DNA from: JBBIQS01 sp037442205
GTDB lineage: Bacteria; Myxococcota; Myxococcia; Myxococcales; UBA5297
Assembly: GCA_037442205.1 (NCBI GenBank)
Contig: JBBIQS010000040.1
Coordinates: 1 to 64,000, forward strand
Direction of reading: 5' to 3'
DNA length: 64,000 nt
In this document: positions 35,392 to 42,970 of the stretch, piece by piece
Numbering within the stretch: the stretch's first letter is position 1
Layout of the letters: every line of letters starts with the position of its first letter
Notes under the pieces: model-generated
What the model was told of the DNA's origin: nothing
The model's input: only the letters and a program-made list of their open reading frames with translations
Database searches by the model: none
Position numbers and translations under genes: made by a program

Positions 35392-36449
35392 TCCCTCACG
35401 CAGACCTTTCTCCCGCCGCGATCGCCGCAGCTCGAGCCCTCGGGGCACTCCACGGTCTCGCTGCATTCGAAGGTACAGGCGCTCAGGGCGCACACGCCGT
35501 TGAGCAGGCCACGGGACCGGCAGGCCCCGTCGCTGGAACAGGGGGAGCCGACGGCGTTGTAGGCGTAGCACCCGCCCAGCTGCGCCGGGTTGGGGACGCA
35601 GCCACCCTCCAGGCACACGAAGCCGCTGACCGAGCAGATCCCGGAATCGCCGCACGGCTCGACGCAGGCCAGCTCGCCCGAGTCCAGCGCCAGGCACTTG
35701 CCCTGGCCGCACTGCCAATCGGCGGTGCAAGCTACGCAGGCCGGCAGCGAGCCGACGCACTTGCCCTGCTCGCAGCTCAGGCCGTTGCCGCATTGCTGGC
35801 TGGTGAGGCACTCGACGCAGCTGCCGTCCGCCGCGCAGGTCAACCCTTCCTGGCAGCCGGTGACCGCGCAGCCGCCCGGGGAGGAAGGATCCGGGGCGGT
35901 GACCGCGAGCAGCACCTCCCGATCCTCGCCCGCGCTCAGGCAGGCCTCGGCGGACGCCGACCTGAGCCCGGGGACCGCGGCCTCGAAGCGATAGCAGCCC
36001 GCCGGCAGCGGGCCGACCCGCGCCTCGCCCGAATCGCTCAAGGACAGGCCCTGATACGGCGTGGCCTCGACCGAGAGCGTGGCGCCCTTGAGCCGCTGCC
36101 CGCCGGAGGCGGCGACCCGGACCTCGGCGAAGGCCGCGGCGGTGGTGGCGATCGCCCCCAGCTCGGTATAGCGGCCGCCGCGGACCTCGACGCTGAGCCG
36201 GGCGGCCCGGCTCTTGGAGGCGACCACGAACAGCTCCTGGGTGCCGACCGGGACCTCGGTCAGCTCGAAGGCCCCGCCGGCCTCGATGCGGGCGCGCAGG
36301 TGCTGCTTGCCCATCACCGCCACCAGGCCGGCGGCGGCATCGGCGCCTTCGACCTGGCCGCGCAGCTTGCCGGTCAGCAGCGGGGCGTTCTCGAAGCCGC
36401 CGCAGCCCAGCGCCAGGACCACCGCCAGATATGGAGCGAGCGCGCGCAT
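35388..36449 (-). CDS. Cysteine-rich lipoprotein
   Basis: 353 aa from ATG 36449 with lipobox LGC (Cys16). Residues about 25-210 are a beta-rich part with a regulatory-like module (GKLRGQVEGADAAAGLV, GGAFELTEVPVG, DSGEARVGPLPAGCYRF). The C-terminal ~140 residues hold over twenty cysteines in short repeats (CVECLTSQQCGNGLSCEQ, CVACTADWQCGQGKC, SPCSSDGACRSRG), the Dickkopf/EGF-like pattern common in myxobacterial surface lipoproteins. It overlaps the caspase gene by one base (TGATG) and the next lipoprotein gene by 4 nt, so all three are translationally coupled. Confidence 0.85.
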   Translation of the reverse strand: MRALAPYLAVVLALGCGGFENAPLLTGKLRGQVEGADAAAGLVAVMGKQHLRARIEAGGAFELTEVPVGTQELFVVASKSRAARLSVEVRGGRYTELGAIATTAAAFAEVRVAASGGQRLKGATLSVEATPYQGLSLSDSGEARVGPLPAGCYRFEAAVPGLRSASAEACLSAGEDREVLLAVTAPDPSSPGGCAVTGCQEGLTCAADGSCVECLTSQQCGNGLSCEQGKCVGSLPACVACTADWQCGQGKCLALDSGELACVEPCGDSGICSVSGFVCLEGGCVPNPAQLGGCYAYNAVGSPCSSDGACRSRGLLNGVCALSACTFECSETVECPEGSSCGDRGGRKVCVRD

Positions 36450-38089
36450 CAGAATCGGTACCCCATCCCGGCCCAGGTGCCGGTGAACCCGAGGACCTGC
36501 CCCGCACCGTCGACCATCACGTAGGTGAGCATGAGGCTGGCCTGCACCGTCAGCTCCAATCGTTCGGCGAGGGCGTATCCGGCGCTCGCCGTCAGGCCCG
36601 GGCTCACGGTCAGGTAGCTCTGCCCGGAGCGGAAGGCGTCCAGATCGAAGGACCGCTGCAGCCACAGGGCGGCCACGCGCGGACCGGCGTGCAGGGTGAA
36701 GGCCCCCCGAGAGAACAGGGTGTAGGGGGCCGAGGCCCCCAGGCTCAGGTCCCGGTAGCTGAACGGGACCTGGTCGCTTCCCAGCCGCAGCATTTGGCGC
36801 CCAGCGCCGGCGCCCAGGTCGAGCTGCAGCGCCAGCCGCGGGGCGATGGCCCCGTCGAAGCGCAGCGACAGCCCGCCGCAGAAGGTTGCCGGCAGCAGCT
36901 CGGAGCGGCTCTTCTGATCGACGAAGCTCAGCATTCCGCCCACCAGCGACAGGCTGCGGTGGGGCTGGGAGCGCATCACCAGCGTCTCCAGGTCGATCCG
37001 CTCGCCGGCCGCCAGGTCGACGTCGCTCTTGAGCAGCACCTGGTCGCCCTTGGTCAGCTCCACCGTGCGCCGCCCGGGCGTCACCGCCGCGCCGCCGGGC
37101 AGCTCGGTGCGGCTCTCGCCGTCGACCTTGAGGGTGAAGCCGTCGAGGTGGGCGGCGTAGGAGTAGAGCTCGGGGTGGCCCAGCTGCGAAACCTGGCCGG
37201 AGAGGATGATCGGGTCGGCGCCCACCTCCAGGATCTCCGCCGAGGGCCGCTGGCGGCCGCCGGTGTAGGCGTAGGTGCGGCGGCGGGCGTAGTCGTGGGC
37301 CTCGGTGGCGCTGACCGCGCCGTCGCCGTTGCGATCGCCCTGCCCGCCCAGCCCTTCGACCAGGAAGTGGGTGTAGATGTCGTTCTGCAGCTGCTCGTCC
37401 TCGCGGGCGGCCTCGCCCCAGTCGCTGGCCGACAGCACCACCGAGGCCCGGCTCGCCTCCTCCAGCGGCCGGGCGTAGAAGCCGGACTTGAGGCTGGCCA
37501 GCTCGGCGGTCACCTCGTCGGGGAGCAAGGACTTGCCGCTGCCGCTGTGGCAGGTGGCCAGCACCAGCACCCGGCGGCGGCTGGTCAGCTGCTCGAACTC
37601 CTGCTTGAGCTGCTCCATCGCCAGCGCGGTGCCGGGGATGTCGGCGAAGCGGGCGTCGCTGGTGACCAGATAGCGCTGCAGCTCGCCGCGCCCGTCGCGG
37701 GCCAGGGTGCCGTGGGCCGAGAAGTAGACCACCACCACGTCGTCCGGGCCGGAGGCGGTTTTGCGCAGCTCGTGCAGCGCCGCCAGGATCGCCTCGCGGG
37801 TGGTCTGCTCGGCGCCGGTGAGGGTGCGCACCTGGTCGAAGTGCCCGCGGGCCACGTCCTGCAGCGCCTCGCCCAGGTCGCGGGCGTCCTTGGCCGGGAA
37901 ACGCAGGTCGCGCCAGTGGCTGTCGGAGAACGTGGAGATGCCCACCAGCAGCGCGAAGCGATGCGGGGCATAGGCCTTGGCCAGCTCGGCCTCGCTCGCC
38001 TGCAGCCGGACGAGCCCGCCCTTCTCGCCGGCCGGAGTCTGGCAGGCGAGCAGTGCGATGCCGAGCAGCGCGAGGCGAAACTGGGTCAC
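36449..38089 (-). CDS. Caspase-family (C14) lipoprotein with EF-hand-like loop and beta-barrel-like C-terminus
   Basis: 546 aa. Lipoprotein signal with lipobox LLAC (Cys16). The peptidase C14 domain begins HRFALLVGISTF (43-54). Catalytic His126 lies in VVVYFSAHGTL and Cys180 in VLVLATCHSGSG, so the dyad is intact. DRNGDGAVSATEA at 252-264 is an EF-hand-like calcium loop. Residues about 305-375 look like a PEGA-type beta domain (LKVDGESRTELPGG). Residues 380-546 are alternating strands that end in GMGYRF with a C-terminal Phe, as in outer-membrane beta-barrels. Third gene after an ECF sigma and anti-sigma factor. Orthocaspases cleave after Arg/Lys in signalling or death pathways; here an exported, outer-membrane-linked caspase is inferred. 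Confidence 0.85.
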   Translation of the reverse strand: MTQFRLALLGIALLACQTPAGEKGGLVRLQASEAELAKAYAPHRFALLVGISTFSDSHWRDLRFPAKDARDLGEALQDVARGHFDQVRTLTGAEQTTREAILAALHELRKTASGPDDVVVVYFSAHGTLARDGRGELQRYLVTSDARFADIPGTALAMEQLKQEFEQLTSRRRVLVLATCHSGSGKSLLPDEVTAELASLKSGFYARPLEEASRASVVLSASDWGEAAREDEQLQNDIYTHFLVEGLGGQGDRNGDGAVSATEAHDYARRRTYAYTGGRQRPSAEILEVGADPIILSGQVSQLGHPELYSYAAHLDGFTLKVDGESRTELPGGAAVTPGRRTVELTKGDQVLLKSDVDLAAGERIDLETLVMRSQPHRSLSLVGGMLSFVDQKSRSELLPATFCGGLSLRFDGAIAPRLALQLDLGAGAGRQMLRLGSDQVPFSYRDLSLGASAPYTLFSRGAFTLHAGPRVAALWLQRSFDLDAFRSGQSYLTVSPGLTASAGYALAERLELTVQASLMLTYVMVDGAGQVLGFTGTWAGMGYRF

Positions 38090-38099
38090 GGCGAGGTCT

Positions 38100-38861
38100 T
38101 TAGGGTTGGGCGGCCTTCACGGTGAAGGATAGCGCGCTCACCCCCAGGCCCGCATGGCCGGGGCTGGCGATGGCCTGCCGCGCCGCGTCGAGGCCGGGGG
38201 CGCTCTCGCCGGGAGAGGCGACCAGGTAGAGCTGCACCCGGCCGGACTCGCCCTGCAGCGACAGCCCGGCCACTCCGCCGCCGGGGGCGCTCAGGTCGTG
38301 GGTGCCCGGGTTGAGGGCGAAGGTCCCCAGCGGCTCGAGCTTCTCGCCAGTGGCCTTGAGCAGCAGCGCCTGCCCGCGCTCGGTGGCGTGGTAGCGCAGC
38401 AGGAGGGTGGAGCTGTCGGGGAGCGGCTGGCCCAGCTCGGCGCGCTGCAGCTCGCCGCTGGCGGTCTGCACCGCCGCAGAGAGATCCAGGGCGATGCGCG
38501 CGCCGCCCTTGAGGCCGGCCTCCCCGCCGTCGCCCACCGGGCCGGCGCGCAGCGAGAAGACCCCCACCAGCAGGGCCGCCGCCACCGCCGCGGCCGAGGC
38601 CAAAGGCACCCGCCAGCGCGGCGCCTTCGCCCGGCGCATCATCCGCTGGAAGCCGACCTCGTCCAGCGAGGCCTCGGCTGCGGGAGCCAGGCCCAGCAGC
38701 AGCCGATCGACCTCGCCGTCGAGCTCGGGAGTGGAGGAATCGGTCTCGAGGAAGCGCAGGCACTCCTCGCAGCCGGTGCCCAAGTGCTCGCGGAACTGGG
38801 CGACCGTGGCGGCGTCGCCGGCAAGCAGCCTCTTCATGCTCTGGGAATCGAGGTGACTCAT
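38100..38861 (-). CDS. Membrane anti-sigma factor with zinc-finger-like N-terminus
   Basis: 253 aa. The N-terminus has HLGTGCEECLRFLE (HxxxxCxxC, residues about 26-39), the pattern of zf-HC2/ZAS anti-sigma domains. One membrane helix follows near 84-104 (VPLASAAAVAAALLVGVFSL), and a ~150-residue periplasmic beta-rich domain (GTFALNPGTHDLSAPGGG) could sense the envelope. It lies 9 nt after the ECF sigma gene and 10 nt before the caspase gene. Zinc binding and sigma inhibition are inferred from pattern and context. Confidence 0.82.
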   Translation of the reverse strand: MSHLDSQSMKRLLAGDAATVAQFREHLGTGCEECLRFLETDSSTPELDGEVDRLLLGLAPAAEASLDEVGFQRMMRRAKAPRWRVPLASAAAVAAALLVGVFSLRAGPVGDGGEAGLKGGARIALDLSAAVQTASGELQRAELGQPLPDSSTLLLRYHATERGQALLLKATGEKLEPLGTFALNPGTHDLSAPGGGVAGLSLQGESGRVQLYLVASPGESAPGLDAARQAIASPGHAGLGVSALSFTVKAAQP

Positions 38862-38870
38862 CGTCCGCTC

Positions 38871-39455
38871 CTACTCCGTGCGCGTCGCGAGGATGCGCTG
38901 CAACAGCTTCTCCTTGACCTTGGCGCGGAAGCGCTCCAGCCGCATGGTGACCGCGCTCTTCCCCACCCCCAGCTGCTCGGCGATCTCGCGCGCCGACAGC
39001 TTCCCCTCCAGGTAGAAGAGCTCGACGGTCCTCTTCTCCGCGCCATCCGGGAGCTCGGCGATCAGACCGCGGACCACCTCCAACTCGCGCTCCAGCTGCA
39101 GCGAGCGCGGCACCACCGATGGCTCGGCGTCGGCAGGCTCGTTGGCCAACTCCTCGCGCACCCGCATCCCGTTCTGCTTGCGCTCCAGGTGGCTCAGGGC
39201 GCGGTTGCGGGCGATGGCGTACAGCCAGCGTTCGAAGGCCTGCGGCTCGCGGAGCTTGGGGAGGGCCTTGAAGGCGCGAACGAAGCTCTCCTGGACCACG
39301 TCTTCCACCTCATCCCGGTCCAACGAGGCGAAGGTCGATGCCAGGCGCACCACCAGTGGGCGGAACCTTCGGAAGACTTCCCGATATCCCGCCTGGTCCC
39401 CACTAGCTGCCTGCTGCAGGCACAGGGCCAGGTCCGGCATCTCGCTCCTCGACAT
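38871..39455 (-). CDS. ECF-type RNA polymerase sigma factor
   Basis: 194 aa from ATG 39455 (MSRSEMPDLALCLQQAAS); ATG 39440 is possible. Region 2: FRRFRPLVVRLASTFASLDRDEVEDVVQESFVRAF and RWLYAIARNRAL (segments of sigma-70 r2). Region 4: LPDGAEKRTVELFYLEGKL then SAREIAEQLGVGKSAVTMRL (helix-turn-helix). No region 3 and no C-terminal extension, so a compact ECF sigma. It directs transcription of the operon it heads in many such systems; a matching promoter could not be identified here. First gene of a five-gene operon. Confidence 0.94.
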   Translation of the reverse strand: MSRSEMPDLALCLQQAASGDQAGYREVFRRFRPLVVRLASTFASLDRDEVEDVVQESFVRAFKALPKLREPQAFERWLYAIARNRALSHLERKQNGMRVREELANEPADAEPSVVPRSLQLERELEVVRGLIAELPDGAEKRTVELFYLEGKLSAREIAEQLGVGKSAVTMRLERFRAKVKEKLLQRILATRTE

Positions 39456-39654
39456 GATGACCTTCCCGCAACGACCTCGGCCACGAGGCATCGCGCCTTT
39501 CGTACTCCGGGCAAACCGCGCCATTCACGGCCCGGCCGCGCACACTGCTCCTCAGTAGGTCACGGGAAGGCCGCCCTGTCTAAGAACTGGCCGGTGGAAT
39601 GCCGCAGCGCGTTATCCGGCGAGGTCCGCCCTGCGCCGGCCATGCGCGGGAGCC

Positions 39655-40845
39655 CTACTTGGACGGGCCCTGCCGCGAGCGCAAGTAGGCTTCGCGGAAG
39701 GGGATCTTCTCGTCGCGGACCATCCGATAGGCGCGCTCGGCCATGTGGATCGAGTCGTCCATGGCCGCGGACATCTTGGCGGCGTCGAAGACGATCTCCG
39801 GCAGCGCGTGGGCCAGGATGGCGGCGGTGTCGCGCACCGAGTCCAGCCCGCGGAACAGCGGCTTCTTGATGAGCTGCAGATCGCGGTGGTAGCCGGAGGT
39901 CATCTTGGCGGTGATGGCCAGCACCTCCTGCAGCGCCGCCGCCGCCTCGCCGGTGCGGCCGCGGGCCAGCTCGAAGACGTCGGGGTTGCGCTTCTGCGGC
40001 AGCATCGAGCTGCCGGTGGTGAAGCGCGCCGGCAGCTTGACGAAGGCGAACTCGGAGGTAGCGAACAGGCACAGGTCGGCGGCCAGCCGGCCCAGGTCCT
40101 GGGCCAGCAGCGTCGCCTCGAACAGCGCCCCGGCCTCGGCCTTTCCGCGCGACAGCTGCACCGCGGTCACCGGCTCGTGGGTCTGGGCGAAGTTGAGGCC
40201 ACGGGTGGTGGCCTCGCGGCTGAGCGGCAGCAGCGGGACGCCGTACCCGGCGGCCGAGCCGAGCGGATTCTTGTCGGCCCGCCGGCGCGCGGCGCGCAGC
40301 CCCTCGGCGTCGTCGCGCAGCTCGCTGGCGAAGCCCTGGGCCCACAGCGAGACGGTCGACGGCATGGCGCGCTGCATGTGGGTGTAGCCGGGAAGCGCCA
40401 GCGTCCCCTGCTTCTGCGCGACCTGATCGAGAGCGGCGGCCACCGCCTCGGCCAGACCGGCCAGTTCCTCGAGCTGGTCCTTGAGCCAGGGGCGCAGCGC
40501 GGCCAGCACCTGGTCGTTGCGCGAGCGGCCGAGGTGGATCGCCTGGCCCGGCTCGCCGACCTTCTGCACCAGCCGGTTCTCGATGGCGGTGTGGCAGTCC
40601 TCCTCCTGCAGCGAGATCGACCACTCGCCGCTGCGGTGGGACTGGCGCAGCTCCTCCAGCGCGCCCTGGAGCGCGGCCAGGTCACCCTTGGAGAGGAAAC
40701 CGGCGCTCTCGAGCATCGCGGCGTGGACCGCCGAGGCCGTCAGGTCGTACTCGACCAGCCGCTCGTCGAGCAGGTGGTCTTCCCCGGCGGTGTAGCGCAG
40801 CACCAGCTCGTCGAGCGGCTCGCCGCGATCCCAGAGGCGTTTCAT
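39655..40845 (-). CDS. argH: Argininosuccinate lyase (short form)
   Basis: 396 aa, about 60-70 residues shorter than typical ArgH (roughly 455-470). It begins MKRLWDRGEPLDELVLRYT, the usual opening with the first few residues missing. The signature TTGSSMLPQKRNPDVFELARG near 278-296 is present, as are LGRSRNDQVLAALR, HMQRAMPSTVSLWAQG and TSGYHRDLQL. The C-terminus stops shortly after the MDDSIHMAERAY helix, so part of the C-terminal domain is absent. Converts argininosuccinate to arginine and fumarate. Last gene of the arginine operon, 23 nt after argE'. Confidence 0.93.
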   Translation of the reverse strand: MKRLWDRGEPLDELVLRYTAGEDHLLDERLVEYDLTASAVHAAMLESAGFLSKGDLAALQGALEELRQSHRSGEWSISLQEEDCHTAIENRLVQKVGEPGQAIHLGRSRNDQVLAALRPWLKDQLEELAGLAEAVAAALDQVAQKQGTLALPGYTHMQRAMPSTVSLWAQGFASELRDDAEGLRAARRRADKNPLGSAAGYGVPLLPLSREATTRGLNFAQTHEPVTAVQLSRGKAEAGALFEATLLAQDLGRLAADLCLFATSEFAFVKLPARFTTGSSMLPQKRNPDVFELARGRTGEAAAALQEVLAITAKMTSGYHRDLQLIKKPLFRGLDSVRDTAAILAHALPEIVFDAAKMSAAMDDSIHMAERAYRMVRDEKIPFREAYLRSRQGPSK

Positions 40846-40868
40846 CGATTCTTCTCCGAACTGGTTGC

Positions 40869-42014
40869 TCAGGACGCCTGCGCCTGCGGCCGCGCGCCGG
40901 CCGAGGCCGGGAACTCGCGGGAGGCCAGCTCGCCGTAGGCCAGGGCGGCGTCCAGATAGAAGTGCGCCCCGTCGACGATCTCGCTCTCGAGGACGAACTC
41001 GTCGGGGGTGTGCGACCGCTCGGTCTTGCCAGGGCCCACCTTGAGCGCCGGCACTCCCGCGGTGGCGAAGAAGCAGAGATCGGAAAGCCCGCGCGAGCCG
41101 AACAGGGACGCCTGAGGGCGCGCCCGCTGCGCCGCGCGAACCAACACGTGCCTGGCGTCGATCTCGTAGGGGCGCAGCCGCTCGCTCACCACCTTGAGCT
41201 CGCTCTGCACCACCGCCTGCAGGAGCGCCGCGGTCTCGGACTGGTCGGGCTTGGGATTGGTGCGCACGTCGATGAAGCAGCTCGCCTCGGCAGGGATCAT
41301 GTTGCGGGCGGTGCCGCCGCTGACGATGGTCGGCTCGACGGTGACCGGCCCCAGAGTGGGGTGCGGCTCGCCCAGGTCCACCCGGTCGATGGCCATCAGA
41401 TCGCGCGCCAGGCGGCGGACGGCGTTGGGCGCGCCCAGCGCGCGCCCGTGGGCAGCGTGGCAGGCCCGGCCCTCGGCGCGCAGTTCGAGGATGAGCAGGC
41501 CCTTCTGCGCCACCGCCAGCTCCAGCTCGGTCGGCTCGCCCACCAGCACCGCGGTGGGGAGCAGCCCGCGATTCCTGAGCTCGCTCAGCAGCAGCTCGGC
41601 GCCCTTGCCGCTCTTGCCGCCGGTCTCCTCCTCCACCACCAGCGTCAGCATCAGCCGGCAGCGCAGCTCGGACTCGCGGGCCTTGAGCCGCAGGAAGGCG
41701 GCGATCATCGCCGCCACCGAGGCCTTGGCGTCGTTGCTGCCCAGCCCGTAGACCTTGCCCTCAAGCACCTCGGGCTTGTGCGGATCGCGGGTCCAGCGGG
41801 GCGAGGCCGGGACGGTGTCGAGGTGGGTGTTGAAGGCCAGCAGCGGACCGCCCTGCCCGATGACCGCGAAGAGGTTGTCGCCGGCGCGCTGCACCTCGAC
41901 GCCTCGCTCGCGCAGGAAGCGCTCCAGGAAGTCGACCAGCGGCTTCTCCTGGTGCGACATCGAGGGGATCGAGACGATCTCCCGGTGCAGCGCGAGCAGC
42001 GCCTCCTCGGTCAT
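40869..42014 (-). CDS. M20-family deacylase, probable N-acyl-citrulline (or N-acetylornithine) deacetylase
   Basis: 381 aa from ATG 42014, overlapping the argB stop by 4 nt. M20/ArgE/DapE metallopeptidase: metal ligands in NTHLDTVP (near 68-75), GSNDAKAS, the catalytic base EEETGG (near 128-133) and GEPTELELAVAQKG, plus the dimerisation domain (EGRACHAAHGRA, SGGTARNMIPAEA). Position next to an acyl-ornithine type transcarbamylase implies that the natural substrate is N-acetyl- or N-succinyl-citrulline, as in Xanthomonas or Bacteroides, rather than acetylornithine. Sequence alone does not decide. The symbol argE' would suit. Confidence 0.82.
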   Translation of the reverse strand: MTEEALLALHREIVSIPSMSHQEKPLVDFLERFLRERGVEVQRAGDNLFAVIGQGGPLLAFNTHLDTVPASPRWTRDPHKPEVLEGKVYGLGSNDAKASVAAMIAAFLRLKARESELRCRLMLTLVVEEETGGKSGKGAELLLSELRNRGLLPTAVLVGEPTELELAVAQKGLLILELRAEGRACHAAHGRALGAPNAVRRLARDLMAIDRVDLGEPHPTLGPVTVEPTIVSGGTARNMIPAEASCFIDVRTNPKPDQSETAALLQAVVQSELKVVSERLRPYEIDARHVLVRAAQRARPQASLFGSRGLSDLCFFATAGVPALKVGPGKTERSHTPDEFVLESEIVDGAHFYLDAALAYGELASREFPASAGARPQAQAS

Positions 42015-42970
42015 TTCCCGGCTCCGACCGCCGCCGGCACCGCCGCCTGCTCCGACGGCAGGAGCTCCGAGGTGTCCTTCACGATCAGGGTGCCGAAGCC
42101 CTCGTTGGTGAAGATCTCGATCAGCAGGCTGTTCTTGGCGCGGTAGCCGACCATGTGGACGCGCTTGACCCCGGCCAGCAGCGCCTCCTTGGCGGCCTTG
42201 GCCTTGGGGAGCATCCCGGAGTCGATGGCGCCCGATTCCTGAAGGCGCGCCAGCCCGTGGACGTCGGTGTAGCTGACCAGGCTGCCCGGGTCGGCCTTGT
42301 TCTCGAGCAGGCCCGGGGTGTCGGTGATGAAGATCAGCTTCTCGGCCTTCATCTCCCGGGCGATGGTCGAGGCGACGGTGTCGGCGTTGACGTTGAGCAC
42401 CTGGCCGTTCTCGTCGGCGCACAGCGGGCTGACCACCGGCATGAAGCCGGCGTCGAGCTGCTTGTTGAGCACCGCCGCGTCGACCGAGTCCACGTCGCCC
42501 ACCAGCCCGTAGTCGACGGTGGTGGTCTTGCCCTTGACCTCCTTGGTCTGCGGCGGGCGGCGATGGGCCCTGATGAAGCCGGCGTCGATGCCCGAGACGC
42601 CCACCGCCGGCAGCTCCACCGCCCGGCAGGCGGCCAGGAGCGCGGTGTTGACCGAGCCGTTCAAGGTCATCACCGAGACCTCGAGGGTCTTCTCGTCGGT
42701 GACCCGGCGGCCGTCGACGAACTCGGTGGACAGGCCCAGCTTCTCGGAGAGCGAGGTGGTCTGCGGGCCGCCGCCGTGCACCAGCACCACCCGGATGCCC
42801 AGCTCGCGCAGCACCGACAGCTGCTCGCACAGCTCCTTGAGCGCGTGCGGCTCGCCGCAGATGGCCCCGCCGGCCTTCACCACGAAGACGCGGTTGCGGT
42901 AGAGGCGGATGTAGGGCAGCGCCAGCTTCAGCGCCGCCATGGCGAATTCGCGATCGTAGTGGCCCGTCAT
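42011..42970 (-). CDS. argB: N-acetylglutamate kinase
   Basis: 319 aa from ATG 42970; its A overlaps the last base of the argF' stop (TGATG). Amino acid kinase fold: FVVKAGGAIC (residues about 28-37), VVLVHGGGPQT near 60-70, NVNADTVASTIA, FITDTPGLLENK and SGAIDSGMLPKAKAA. Phosphorylates an N-acyl-glutamate in the second step of arginine synthesis; the acyl group may be acetyl or succinyl given the transcarbamylase next door. The N-terminal ~25 residues are longer than in E. coli ArgB. No fused GNAT (NAGS) domain, so it is not the Xanthomonas-type bifunctional enzyme. Confidence 0.93.
   Translation of the reverse strand: MTGHYDREFAMAALKLALPYIRLYRNRVFVVKAGGAICGEPHALKELCEQLSVLRELGIRVVLVHGGGPQTTSLSEKLGLSTEFVDGRRVTDEKTLEVSVMTLNGSVNTALLAACRAVELPAVGVSGIDAGFIRAHRRPPQTKEVKGKTTTVDYGLVGDVDSVDAAVLNKQLDAGFMPVVSPLCADENGQVLNVNADTVASTIAREMKAEKLIFITDTPGLLENKADPGSLVSYTDVHGLARLQESGAIDSGMLPKAKAAKEALLAGVKRVHMVGYRAKNSLLIEIFTNEGFGTLIVKDTSELLPSEQAAVPAAVGAGK

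Noticed and set aside
35391..36507. N-terminal extension (372 codons) of the PKD lipoprotein frame
   Set aside because: This part is out of frame with the Cys-rich lipoprotein it overlaps and is not conserved-looking; the lipoprotein signal and coupled TTG start lie at 35391.
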